The translations under genes were made by a program, and so were the position numbers. Of a stretch of 55,868 bases of DNA, positions 18,769 to 27,063 are shown piece after piece; positions within the stretch are counted from its first letter, which is position 1; every line of letters begins with the position of its first letter. The notes under the pieces are model-generated. The model did not search any database. It was not told the origin of the DNA and was given only the letters and a program-made list of their open reading frames with translations. Location of the stretch: positions 1 through 55,868 of the forward strand of contig JAMCWK010000104.1 of NCBI GenBank assembly GCA_023481105.1, read 5' to 3'. This DNA comes from Acidobacteriota bacterium (GTDB lineage: Bacteria > Acidobacteriota > Terriglobia > Acidiferrales > UBA7541).

Positions 18769-19925
18769 GCGTCCGCCGGGCCGCACTGCCGATCCTGAGC
18801 CTCATTGCGCTGCTGGGCCTGCAGCAAGCGGCCGTCTACCTTCCACGTCTTCCCGGAAGTTCCTTGCTGCGGAGAACGGTTGCCAAACTGCGCAGCCGTG
18901 AGTTCACCCAAGTAGACCTCGAAAACCTTCAGGCAGGTTATTACCAGACTCTGCTCAACGAGGGCGCGCGCGTCGCCAATGCTGGTTTGGCCAACCCAGC
19001 GGGTGGGATTGACGCAAGCGCGCAAGAAGGTCTCTACGCGCCGGGCGGTTTTTTGGGCTGGAAGTTCTGGCCCAGCGCCAGCACCGTTAGCCGCGACGGC
19101 CGTTCGCGGCTCATCACCAACCGCTTTGGCATGGCCGATCGCGACTACTCTCTGGAGAAAGCTCCCGGCACTCGGCGCATTGCGTTGCTCGGGGATTCCA
19201 TCGTCCGCGGCTGGGGCATCGCCACCAAGGATGATTTCGAGGAACTTCTGGAAGACCGCCTGAATAGTGTCTATCGCGACGCCAACATTCAGAAATTCGA
19301 AATTTTGAATTTTGCTGTGGACAACTACACCATCACGCAGCACCTTGACGTGGCTCGCGAAACTGTTCCTCCGTACAAGCCGGATGTTTACGTCGTTTCG
19401 TTTACGGACCTGACCGTTTTTCGCAAATGGGGCAACCACATCGGTCTGCTGGTGCACCGCCGGGCCGACCTCAAGTACGACTACTTGAAGCGTCTGGCGC
19501 GCGAGGCCGACCTCAAAGCCAGCGATACTTCCGATCAAATTCAGGCCAAGCTCGCGCCTTATCGCATCCCCACGCTGCGCTGGGCGCTGGGGGAATTGAA
19601 AGCGCACTGCGAGCGGGAGAAGGTGCCCCTGATTCTCCTGCTGGTGCCGTCGGTGAGCGACGCGGCGCTCGTCCGCACCGGCTTCCAGGGCGCGTACGAG
19701 TTGGGGCCGGAGCTCGGAATTCCTGTCATCGACCTGACAGATACGTTCCAGGGCGTCGAGGACATGAGCCCCTACCGAATCAGCGGTGTGGATCGGCACC
19801 CCAATGAGCAGGGTCACAGGAAAATTTTTGAAAATCTTTACGCTAAGCTATTGGCCAACCCTGCGCTGTTCAAGCTACTCGTCGGCAAGCAACCCTCTGC
19901 CGTTCCCCCGCCTGCCAAACGCTAG
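18765..19925 (+). CDS. membrane-anchored SGNH/GDSL hydrolase-fold protein, copy 2
   Basis: 386 residues, paralogue of the preceding gene along the full length: shared KLRSRE near residue 41, LGDSI.RGWG (S145), LAPYR.PT.RW, and DRHPNE.GH. One N-terminal membrane helix, then the periplasmic SGNH domain. It begins at a TTG that overlaps the previous stop by four bases (TTGA). The stop overlaps the convergent radical SAM gene's stop (CTAG). The pair may divide labour, for example transfer and removal of the group, or act as a heterodimer; the sequence does not decide. Confidence 0.87.
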   Translation: MSVRRAALPILSLIALLGLQQAAVYLPRLPGSSLLRRTVAKLRSREFTQVDLENLQAGYYQTLLNEGARVANAGLANPAGGIDASAQEGLYAPGGFLGWKFWPSASTVSRDGRSRLITNRFGMADRDYSLEKAPGTRRIALLGDSIVRGWGIATKDDFEELLEDRLNSVYRDANIQKFEILNFAVDNYTITQHLDVARETVPPYKPDVYVVSFTDLTVFRKWGNHIGLLVHRRADLKYDYLKRLAREADLKASDTSDQIQAKLAPYRIPTLRWALGELKAHCEREKVPLILLLVPSVSDAALVRTGFQGAYELGPELGIPVIDLTDTFQGVEDMSPYRISGVDRHPNEQGHRKIFENLYAKLLANPALFKLLVGKQPSAVPPPAKR

Positions 19926-21613
19926 TCCGTCATGATCTGTCCGAACTCCACCTCGGGAATCAGCGGGCGCAGTCCGTGCTCCGGAATTTCCACGTGCTCC
20001 GGCACGCGGTAGCGCGGTTTCTGACTTCCGCTGAAATCGAGATACAGTTTTCGCCGCAGGAACCACTCGGGGAAGTGACCCAGGCGGAACAGCGGGTACT
20101 TCATGCCTTCGCCGAACAGCCGCCGGCCCATGAGGTAGTAGTAGAAGGGAATTCCGAGATTGAATTTCCACTGCACGGATGGCGTGTTGCGGTAGAAATC
20201 AATGTTGTAGCGCCAGCAGGTGAAGAAGAATTCCCACTGCAAATCGGTCAACTCCACGAGCTTCGCGCCCTGCGCGCCTCGCTTTTCCAAGCGCGTGTCT
20301 TCCAGCGGCACAAACAACGTCGGCAGCACGCACCACTTGGAGTCCTTCAGTGCAAACAGCAGGTCCAGCGACTGCTTGGTGTCCTCGTCTGTTTCGCCGG
20401 GCAGGCCAAGAATGAACGTGCAGAAGGGAAACCAGTTGTTCTTGTTCAGTATCTCCATGCCTTTCAGCACCACGTCCGGCCATTGCTCCGGCCGGAAAGG
20501 ATACGATTTGCCTTTCATGAAGTGTTTGAACAGGCGCGTGGACCCCGTCTCCAGCCCAATAAACAGGTTGGCGTAGCGGTGATCCCATTGCGTGGAAGCC
20601 TTGTGCTGATTCACGCTCAGCCCCACGGCCTCCGGCGAAAGGTGCTCGATCATGTGCGGCTCGACCAGCACCGGCGCCATCGTGCCGTGCGTTAGCATGA
20701 TGTGCTTCACGCCGGGCACCGCCGCCACCGACGTGAACAGCCGCTTCAGGGCGGGCACATTCGTCTTGAATTTGGCGCCTTGTTCATAGAGAAACAAGTC
20801 TTCCGTGGTCAGCAAAATCGTGTCCGCGCCTTCCGCCACTTGCACCCGGACGTTGTCCAGGATTTGCTCGAGCGGAATGCTTTTCCCAGCCCGCAGCGCT
20901 ACCGAGCAGAACTGGCAGCCGCGCCCGCACCCGCGCGTGATTTCCACGACCCCGAATGTCGATCGGTGCTTGATGCGCGGGATGTGGTCCAGCCGCGGGC
21001 TGTTGCCCATCGCCTTGCGCGGCAGCGCTTCGCCGCGCAAGGCCGCTTCAAACAGCCCCAGCGCGACGTCTTCCGCCTCGCCGTCCACTATGGTGTCAAT
21101 CTGCCACGCGTCCTGAAGATTCTTCTTTTCGATTTGCCACGACCCCGGGCCACCCACAATGACCTTCAAGTGGTCCTTGTGCTTGCGCAGCGCGGGATGC
21201 TCGACCAGGCGGCGAAACTCCGCGGCGTTGATGGGTTCGATGGCGTCCCCGCCGTAAAAATGAGCGTACACGTCGGTGGCAAAGGTAATGCCCAGCGGGT
21301 TGTGTGCATGGATGCCGACCACGCGCGTATTGTCTCCGATGAACTGCCCCATCTGCGCCGGGTAGCAGACCGCGATTTCCTCCGCCGGAAATTTCTGCAA
21401 CAGCAGCGCTTCGATGACGCGCAGCCCGTGCGGCACGAACTTGGCTTGGCCGTCCGCGGCCACTTCATTCTGGATGGAGACGTCCGTGCCCATCGTGCGG
21501 GCGTACTTCGCCGGCAACGTGGCCAGCAGCATTTGCCTCCATGTACTTTTCAGGTATTCGGAGGATTCGGAATCACTGGCAGCAAGAACTATCTTCTTAC
21601 CGAGTTGGCTCAT
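19922..21613 (-). CDS. B12-binding-type radical SAM protein
   Basis: 563 residues. The N-terminal ~190 residues have the Rossmann-like layout of a cobalamin-binding domain, but no clear DxHxxG base-off histidine is seen. The radical SAM cluster is C229, C233 and C236 (TRGCGRGCQFC), followed by the usual barrel, with GLETGST near 330 and LGLPGETDED near 395. It belongs to the group with methylthiotransferases and anaerobic Mg-protoporphyrin cyclase-like enzymes; substrate unknown. Start chosen at the ATG at 21613, with GCAGGG upstream; the frame opens 19 codons earlier at a TTG. It is the last gene of the minus-strand phosphohydrolase operon. Confidence 0.87.
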   Translation of the reverse strand: MSQLGKKIVLAASDSESSEYLKSTWRQMLLATLPAKYARTMGTDVSIQNEVAADGQAKFVPHGLRVIEALLLQKFPAEEIAVCYPAQMGQFIGDNTRVVGIHAHNPLGITFATDVYAHFYGGDAIEPINAAEFRRLVEHPALRKHKDHLKVIVGGPGSWQIEKKNLQDAWQIDTIVDGEAEDVALGLFEAALRGEALPRKAMGNSPRLDHIPRIKHRSTFGVVEITRGCGRGCQFCSVALRAGKSIPLEQILDNVRVQVAEGADTILLTTEDLFLYEQGAKFKTNVPALKRLFTSVAAVPGVKHIMLTHGTMAPVLVEPHMIEHLSPEAVGLSVNQHKASTQWDHRYANLFIGLETGSTRLFKHFMKGKSYPFRPEQWPDVVLKGMEILNKNNWFPFCTFILGLPGETDEDTKQSLDLLFALKDSKWCVLPTLFVPLEDTRLEKRGAQGAKLVELTDLQWEFFFTCWRYNIDFYRNTPSVQWKFNLGIPFYYYLMGRRLFGEGMKYPLFRLGHFPEWFLRRKLYLDFSGSQKPRYRVPEHVEIPEHGLRPLIPEVEFGQIMTD

Positions 21614-21774
21614 GCGCAGCCCTGCCTGCTCCGCGAATGGAAATGGAACACCCTGCCCCGCAAGGCTCAAAAGAATATGATATTTCCGCCACCGGAGTCG
21701 AGAGGGTGCCGCCCAACGCCCGTTTTGCGGGCTCGAATGGAATCTTTGGCGTGCCGAGTTGCTGGGAAAACAGG

Positions 21775-22047
21775 TTATTTGCCGGAGCTTTTTTGTGCCG
21801 GCGCCTTCTCCTGTTCCGGCGGGCGGATGCCCGGCGGGATTTCTCCAGTCAGCGATTCCAGGAACGCCACCAGGTCGTCGCGCTCCTGCCGCGTCAGGAA
21901 ATCCAGCACTCGGATGTTCTTGTCGAGGTGGGGATTGGAGTTTCTGCCGCCGTCGTACAGATCAATCACGTCTTTCAGTGTGGACAGGCGGCGGGCGATT
22001 CCGGGCACTGATTTTACGACTGCACGGAAGCCATGTGCAACTAGCAC
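21775..22047 (-). pseudogene. C-terminal remnant of a di-haem cytochrome-c peroxidase/MauG-family gene
   Basis: About 90 codons. Residues 20-77 read RLSTLKDVIDLYDGG ... PHLDKNIRVLDF ... DDLVAFLESLTGE, the typical end of CCP/MauG-family proteins. The haem-binding CxxCH motifs and the MHDG active-site segment are missing, and the stretch upstream is the phosphohydrolase gene's stop codon 43 bases away. No Shine-Dalgarno precedes the GTG. The reading frame is the same as that of the upstream gene. I read it as a truncated remnant; a functional small protein is possible but unsupported. Confidence 0.6.
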
Positions 22048-22089
22048 CTGGCTACGCCAGCGCAGTGCATGAGCGAAATCTTGTGCAGC

Positions 22090-23544
22090 TTAAATGTAGC
22101 CCAGGCCTTCGAGTCGATTCTTGACGGCATCTTCGCCGGAGCCGAAGCCTTCGGGCGGCTTCTTTTCCATGCCGGCGACGAGCGAGCGGCCCTGCATGAC
22201 TTCCGGAATATCGTAGCCCGCCAAATCCAGCAGCGTTGGCGCGACGTCGAGAAGTTTCGCGCCTGTGTATTCCCCGCGCAGCGGCAGGTTCGGCGCGGCG
22301 AGCAGGAACATTCCGTACTGCGCATGGTTGCAGGCGTCCGGGCCGGTATCGTTTTCCTGCACGTGGACGCGCCCGTAGCCCACGCCGCCAATCGAGCGCC
22401 AGTAGAGCCCGCCGAAGTGTACGATAAGGTCTGGCGCCACGTTTTTCACGCTCTTGTACAGTTCCTTCGGCTTGAACACCAGCGAGTTCAGCGGCTTGCC
22501 CTTGTCGTCGGTGAGCGCTTCAAATTTCTTCTTCATCTCGTTCTGAAAACTTTCGTACTCGCTCTGCGGGATCACGCCCTGCGGCTCGCGGCCCTGCACG
22601 TTGAAGAACACGCGCGCGTAGTAGCCGCCCTCGCTCCACACTTTGGTTTTCGCCCAGTTCACTTTCAGCTTGCCGAAGGGCGTCACCTCTTTCGGATATT
22701 CGTCGAGCACCAGCAGGCCTTCCTTCACCAGCCATTCGTTGACGACGAAGCCGCCGTCCAGCCGCTGCGCGCCGTGGTCGCTGACGATGAGCAGCACAGT
22801 TTCGCTGTCCAGCAATTCCAGCACTTCGCCGATTTGCTTATCCACCCACGCGTAGTAATCCGGAATGACGTTTTCATACGGGTTGCCGGGCTTGTAAAAA
22901 ATGTGCTGCTTGTCGAAGCTGTCCCAGAAGCCGTGGTGCACGCGGTCCTGGCCGATGTCCACGAAGTGGAAGAAGTCCCACTCTTTTTCTTTCAGCAGCC
23001 ACTTCACCACCTTCCACTGCTTCTCGCTCATCTCGAAAATTTCTTTTTTCAGCCATTCTTTGTCGTCGGTGCGAAATCCTTTCACGTCCACCGGGTATTC
23101 GCCGACCAGCGCGTTGATTTCTTTGCCCACTTCGGGCGGGTTGGTGTACACGTCCTTCGTCGTGTCCGGCGTGAGGAAGCAGCCCACGCTGATGCCGTTG
23201 ATGCGCCGCGGCGGATAGCCCGGCGGCACGCCGACGATGATGGATTTCTTTCCTTCGCGCGCGATGTGGTCCCAGATGGCCGGCGTCTTGATGGATGCGG
23301 AACTCGCGATGCCCAGGCCGCTGTAAGAGTGGTCGGTGCGATTGCGGAAGCCGTACACACCCAGCGAGCCGGGATCCTGGCTGGTCGTCATGCACATCCA
23401 CGCCGGCACGGTGATGGGCGGGATTACGCTTTCCAGGCGGCCCCATGTTCCCGCGTCCATCAGGCGGCGAATGTTGGTGAGGCGCTCGTCGCGGAAAACC
23501 ACGTCCGGCGCGCAGCAGTCCAGTCCCAGGATGCAAATTTTCAT
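22090..23544 (-). CDS. alkaline-phosphatase-superfamily phosphohydrolase/phosphomutase (COG3379 type), copy 2
   Basis: 484 residues. Metal and nucleophile signatures of the alkaline phosphatase superfamily: ILGLDCCAPDVV at the N terminus (first Asp ligand), PPITVPAWMCMTT with Thr as probable nucleophile (about residue 45), HGFWDSFD in the middle, and LLIVSDHGAQRLDGG with the Asp-His ligands. No signal peptide, so probably cytosolic. The family includes nucleotide pyrophosphatases and phosphoglycerate mutases; the substrate is unknown. It lies 22 bases downstream of a larger paralogue. Confidence 0.88.
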   Translation of the reverse strand: MKICILGLDCCAPDVVFRDERLTNIRRLMDAGTWGRLESVIPPITVPAWMCMTTSQDPGSLGVYGFRNRTDHSYSGLGIASSASIKTPAIWDHIAREGKKSIIVGVPPGYPPRRINGISVGCFLTPDTTKDVYTNPPEVGKEINALVGEYPVDVKGFRTDDKEWLKKEIFEMSEKQWKVVKWLLKEKEWDFFHFVDIGQDRVHHGFWDSFDKQHIFYKPGNPYENVIPDYYAWVDKQIGEVLELLDSETVLLIVSDHGAQRLDGGFVVNEWLVKEGLLVLDEYPKEVTPFGKLKVNWAKTKVWSEGGYYARVFFNVQGREPQGVIPQSEYESFQNEMKKKFEALTDDKGKPLNSLVFKPKELYKSVKNVAPDLIVHFGGLYWRSIGGVGYGRVHVQENDTGPDACNHAQYGMFLLAAPNLPLRGEYTGAKLLDVAPTLLDLAGYDIPEVMQGRSLVAGMEKKPPEGFGSGEDAVKNRLEGLGYI

Positions 23545-23566
23545 CGGTTCACCTTAGGAAGTTGTA

Positions 23567-25423
23567 CTACAAAAGCGATTCTCTCTCCATCGCCGCGTGC
23601 TTGGGAATACCAAAAAATTTCAAGATGGTTGGCGCGAGGTCGCGGATGTCGCAATGGTTGTGGCTCACGGCGCGGTTCATGAACAGCACGCCGGGCACGA
23701 CTTCGGGATCAATAATGTGGTCGCCGCTCCAGCGCCGCATGTTGTCTTCGAACAGTCCGCGCGGCATGCCGCCCAGTGCCGTCTGCCAGGAAACACGGAA
23801 GCCACCCGCATAATTCACCAGCAAGTCCGGCGCGTCGAGTTGGTGCGCACCCGAGTACAGTTGTTCACGCCGGCCGACGCTGTTGATGGCGGTGCGCTGC
23901 GTTCCCGGGTCGGCGATGCCGGTGAGTCCGTCGCAAATCGCGCGCCGCACGCGCTCCGCGTCCGTCCCTTCCTCGACCACGCCCTGTCCTTCGCGCCCTT
24001 TCATGTTCAGGTAAATTCCTGCGAGGCCCAGCGCGTAGGCCTGCGTCTTCGACCAATCCACTTCGGTGAAGCCGTCGCCCAGCTCTTCATCAGGTTTTTT
24101 TCCGGCCCTCAGTGTCATCAATCCATTTTCTACGAGCCACGTATTCACGTGAAAGGCGCGGCGAAACGTATTGAAGCCGTGATCGGAAAGCACCACGAGC
24201 AGCGTGTCGTCGTCCACGTGCTCGAGCACGCGCGCCAGCAGCGGGTCGTACAGTTTGTAGTGCTCCTCGATTTGCCGCGTCAGCTCGGGCGCGCGTTCGC
24301 GCTCGAAGTAGGGGTGGCCCGAGTCGCGGAAGCGCCAGAACATGTGCTGCACGCGGTCCGGCGTATCGAACACGACAAAGAACAGCCCTTCGCTGAAGCG
24401 CGCCAGTTCGTGAAAGGTCATTTTCTCGCGTTCCGTGCGCACCAAGTCGCACTGCGCGAGATACGCAGCTTCGTCGAAGCGCCCGTTGTTCAGCCCGGTG
24501 TGATCCTCGGCCATCCCCAGCGTGGAAAACGGGCCGATCACTTCGGAAAGCTCTTTCGCATATTCCCCCGGCGCGGATACCGGATACATCGGCAGCGGTG
24601 CCGCAGGATCGAAGTTTACCGGCGAAACGTAAAATTCGACGTGTGGCGTCACCTGCCGCGTGAAGAAGCGCACCATGCCGGGCAGCGATTGCAGCATGGA
24701 CAGCTTGAACTTCACGCGCACCCACGGGCTCCATTCGCCCACCTTCAGCTCGACGGTGGCTGGCGCGCCGCCGGTGCGGACAGTGAGTTTTCCTGCCGCG
24801 GCGTCCGCGCGCACTTTGATTTCCGCGGTTGTGTCGCTGGCGGGTTTTGTGCTGGTGTTGCGCGGGCCGATGAGGTGCGAAGTGAACTCGTTGCCGGCGT
24901 CGAGATGGACGATTAGCTCGCTCTCTTTGGCTTTAGCGGACTTCTCCTGCGTGTAAAACGTGCCTGTGCCCTGGCTGCCGCGCAGGTCGGGCACGCCCAC
25001 GCCGGAAAGCATGCGCCCCTTCACCGCGTCCGGCGGAAACGTCACCGGGCAGCGCAAAATCGTGCTGGGGATGCCGCGCTCGGTGAGCAGGTGCCAAAAG
25101 GGCACTCCGCGGCGATTGTTGACTACCTTCGGCGGCGTAAAAATATTTTTTGGTTTTTCAAACCGCGTCAGCGCGTAATCCGGCAGGTAACTCGCGGCGT
25201 CGCGCCGCACAAAATCGAAGATGCCGTGCCCGCCGGGGTTGGTGCCCGTCGCGAACGAAGACCACGCCACCGGCGTCTGTGCCGGATAGGTGGTGGCCAG
25301 CCGCGCGTACATTCCGGACTGGCGGATCTTCGCGAACGTCGGCAATTCGCCGCGCTCGATCATCGCCTCCACGATGGAAGGCTCGAGCCCGTCCAGCCCG
25401 ATGACAATGACTTTTTTCTTCAC
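23567..25423 (-). CDS. alkaline-phosphatase-superfamily phosphohydrolase/phosphomutase (COG3379 type), copy 1
   Basis: 618 residues. VIGLDGLEPSIVEAM at the N terminus supplies the first metal ligand, YPAQTPVAWSSFATG the probable Thr nucleophile (about residue 50), DTPDRVQHMFWRF the central ligands and VLSDHGFNTFRRAFH the Asp-His pair. About 150 residues longer than the next gene because of a beta-rich insert in the middle (about residues 185-260) that may recognise substrate. No export signal. Together with the downstream paralogue and the upstream small membrane protein it forms an operon. Confidence 0.88.
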   Translation of the reverse strand: MKKKVIVIGLDGLEPSIVEAMIERGELPTFAKIRQSGMYARLATTYPAQTPVAWSSFATGTNPGGHGIFDFVRRDAASYLPDYALTRFEKPKNIFTPPKVVNNRRGVPFWHLLTERGIPSTILRCPVTFPPDAVKGRMLSGVGVPDLRGSQGTGTFYTQEKSAKAKESELIVHLDAGNEFTSHLIGPRNTSTKPASDTTAEIKVRADAAAGKLTVRTGGAPATVELKVGEWSPWVRVKFKLSMLQSLPGMVRFFTRQVTPHVEFYVSPVNFDPAAPLPMYPVSAPGEYAKELSEVIGPFSTLGMAEDHTGLNNGRFDEAAYLAQCDLVRTEREKMTFHELARFSEGLFFVVFDTPDRVQHMFWRFRDSGHPYFERERAPELTRQIEEHYKLYDPLLARVLEHVDDDTLLVVLSDHGFNTFRRAFHVNTWLVENGLMTLRAGKKPDEELGDGFTEVDWSKTQAYALGLAGIYLNMKGREGQGVVEEGTDAERVRRAICDGLTGIADPGTQRTAINSVGRREQLYSGAHQLDAPDLLVNYAGGFRVSWQTALGGMPRGLFEDNMRRWSGDHIIDPEVVPGVLFMNRAVSHNHCDIRDLAPTILKFFGIPKHAAMERESLL

Positions 25424-25459
25424 GCTGTGTCTGTTCCTGAGCGCGGCGGTCCTTCTGGG

Positions 25460-25657
25460 TTATTTCGGCTGATCCTTGGGTGTCTGCGGAGCGTTTTCTT
25501 CGGCTTCCACGGGCTTGGAGCGGCCAAAGATCTTGCGCACAATGCCGAGCAGTTTGTTCCAGAAAATCATGACAAAGCCCATCACCGTGGCCAGGATCGA
25601 GGCCACCGGCATCATCTGATCCGGCCCGACGTAAAATGCGATGAGCAATAAGTTCAC
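25460..25657 (-). CDS. small YVGPDQ-motif membrane protein, copy A
   Basis: 65 residues from the GTG at 25657, which is eight bases after GAGGAG (another GTG two codons upstream is too close to it). One hydrophobic segment preceded by YVGPDQMMPVAS, then FWNKLLGIVRK and a charged Pro/Glu/Lys tail. I know of no named family. A paralogue of 53 residues is at 35753-35914 with the same YVGPDQ, T-x2-G, FW-x-K-x-L and RK positions. Both copies are the first gene of an operon of alkaline-phosphatase-superfamily hydrolases, so a membrane partner or tether for those enzymes is a reasonable inference. Confidence 0.8.
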   Translation of the reverse strand: MNLLLIAFYVGPDQMMPVASILATVMGFVMIFWNKLLGIVRKIFGRSKPVEAEENAPQTPKDQPK

Positions 25658-26005
25658 AGTCACATCTCCTCACAGTGCGATTCGGCATTCTTTTGCAAAC
25701 TGCTATTTTCTCACATCCGGCCCATCCGCACATCTACTTTTTCTAGGGGTGCGCCGTTTGCGTCATGCCCCCGGTAGAATCTTCCACTACACGGTGCGCG
25801 CGGACCGCAGTGCAGCCGGTGTGCAACGCCTTGCGCGAATCAGGAAACAATCTTGCGCTTTTGCCGTGAGTTTTTGTGCGCCGGTGCTACACTTTTGTGC
25901 GAAGAATGGGCCAATTCCAGCACTTTTGCCGGGCCGCGGGTTGGCCGCTGGATTGCACGCAGGCCGGGCCTGTTCCGCCAAAACTGACGTAAGGACGAAG
26001 AATCC
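25658..26005. other. divergent intergenic region, 348 bases
   Basis: No gene seen. It must hold promoters in both directions. On the plus strand an extended -10 (TGC TACACT) lies at 25885-25893. Nothing else convincing. Confidence 0.5.
25885..25893 (+). promoter_or_regulatory. extended -10 promoter element
   Basis: TGC followed by TACACT, 113 bases upstream of the epimerase ATG. No good -35 at normal spacing, as tolerated for extended -10 promoters. Matches the TGCTA form seen at other sites in this window. Confidence 0.35.
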
Positions 26006-27040
26006 ATGTTGCGTTACCTGATCGCAGGAGGTGCCGGATTCATCGGCGTGAATGCAGCCGACCAATACGCCCGCGCCGGCCATACAGTCACCATCCTCGA
26101 CAATTTTTCGCGTCGCGGCACGGACGTCAACGCAGATTGGTTGCTGAAGCGCCATCCTAAAGTGCGCGTCGTGCGCGCGGACATCCGCAAAGACCATCAA
26201 ATCCTCGCCGCGGAGGCCGCACAGTGCGACGTCCTGCTGCACTTGGCAGCGCAGGTCGCGGTGACCACTTCCGTCTCCGACCCGCGCCTCGATTTTGAAA
26301 TCAATGCCCTCGGCTCCTTCAACATTCTTGACGCCGCCCGCCGCGCTCCCAAGCCGCCCATCGTCCTCTACTCCTCCACCAACAAAGTGTACGGCGGCAT
26401 GGAGGACGTGCGCGTGGTGGAAAAGAACGGCCGCTACGTCTATGAGACGCTTCCCCTCGGTTGCAGCGAGGCCCAGACGCTCGATTTTCATTCGCCCTAC
26501 GGCTGCTCGAAGGGTTCCGCGGACCAGTATGTGCGCGACTTCTCGCGTATCTACGGCCTGCGCACGGTGGTCTTCCGCCAGTCGTGCATCTATGGCCCGC
26601 ACCAGTTCGGCATCGAAGACCAGGGCTGGGTGGCGTGGTTCACGCTGCGCAGTTTGTTCAACCAGCCGGTCACCATCTACGGCGACGGCAAGCAGGTGCG
26701 CGACGTCCTCTATGTGGACGACCTCATCGGCGCGTACACTGCCGCGGTCGCGCACATTGACCGCGCCGCGGGCCGCATCTACAACACCGGTGGCAGCGCC
26801 GCGAATATCCTCTCGCTGCTTGATCTGGTCGCGCTGCTCGAAAAAATCAGCGGAGCGAAAATGAACTGTTCCTTCGGCGACTGGCGCCCCGGCGACCAGC
26901 GCGTGTACATCAGCGACGTCCGCCGCGCGCAAAGCGAAATCGGTTGGAGCCCCACGACTTCGCCCGCCGCCGGCATCGGCAAGATGCGCGACTGGATGAT
27001 CGAAAACAAAGAGCTGATTCGCGGCATTTATCAGAGCTGA
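26006..27040 (+). CDS. NAD-dependent nucleotide-sugar epimerase (CDP-tyvelose/paratose 2-epimerase-like)
   Basis: 344 residues, short-chain dehydrogenase extended type. GGAGFIG (8-14) binds NAD; SSTNKVYGG and YGCSKGSADQY supply the Ser/Thr-Tyr-Lys active site. The ADWLLK region near residue 47 and the SSTNKVYGG form are typical of CDP-tyvelose epimerase-like proteins rather than GalE. AAGGA lies upstream of the ATG. It starts a plus-strand set with a polytopic membrane protein and a GT2, which fits supply of an activated sugar for a surface glycan. Exact substrate uncertain. Confidence 0.88.
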   Translation: MLRYLIAGGAGFIGVNAADQYARAGHTVTILDNFSRRGTDVNADWLLKRHPKVRVVRADIRKDHQILAAEAAQCDVLLHLAAQVAVTTSVSDPRLDFEINALGSFNILDAARRAPKPPIVLYSSTNKVYGGMEDVRVVEKNGRYVYETLPLGCSEAQTLDFHSPYGCSKGSADQYVRDFSRIYGLRTVVFRQSCIYGPHQFGIEDQGWVAWFTLRSLFNQPVTIYGDGKQVRDVLYVDDLIGAYTAAVAHIDRAAGRIYNTGGSAANILSLLDLVALLEKISGAKMNCSFGDWRPGDQRVYISDVRRAQSEIGWSPTTSPAAGIGKMRDWMIENKELIRGIYQS

Positions 27041-27063
27041 GCGATGCTTTGCCTCCCGTGCCC

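Noticed and set aside
13155..19925. Plain dlt operon for D-alanylation of teichoic acid
   Set aside because: The dehydrogenase and two SGNH genes are not part of a dlt operon, the carrier and ligase are only generally similar, and the organism looks diderm with no teichoic acid genes in view.
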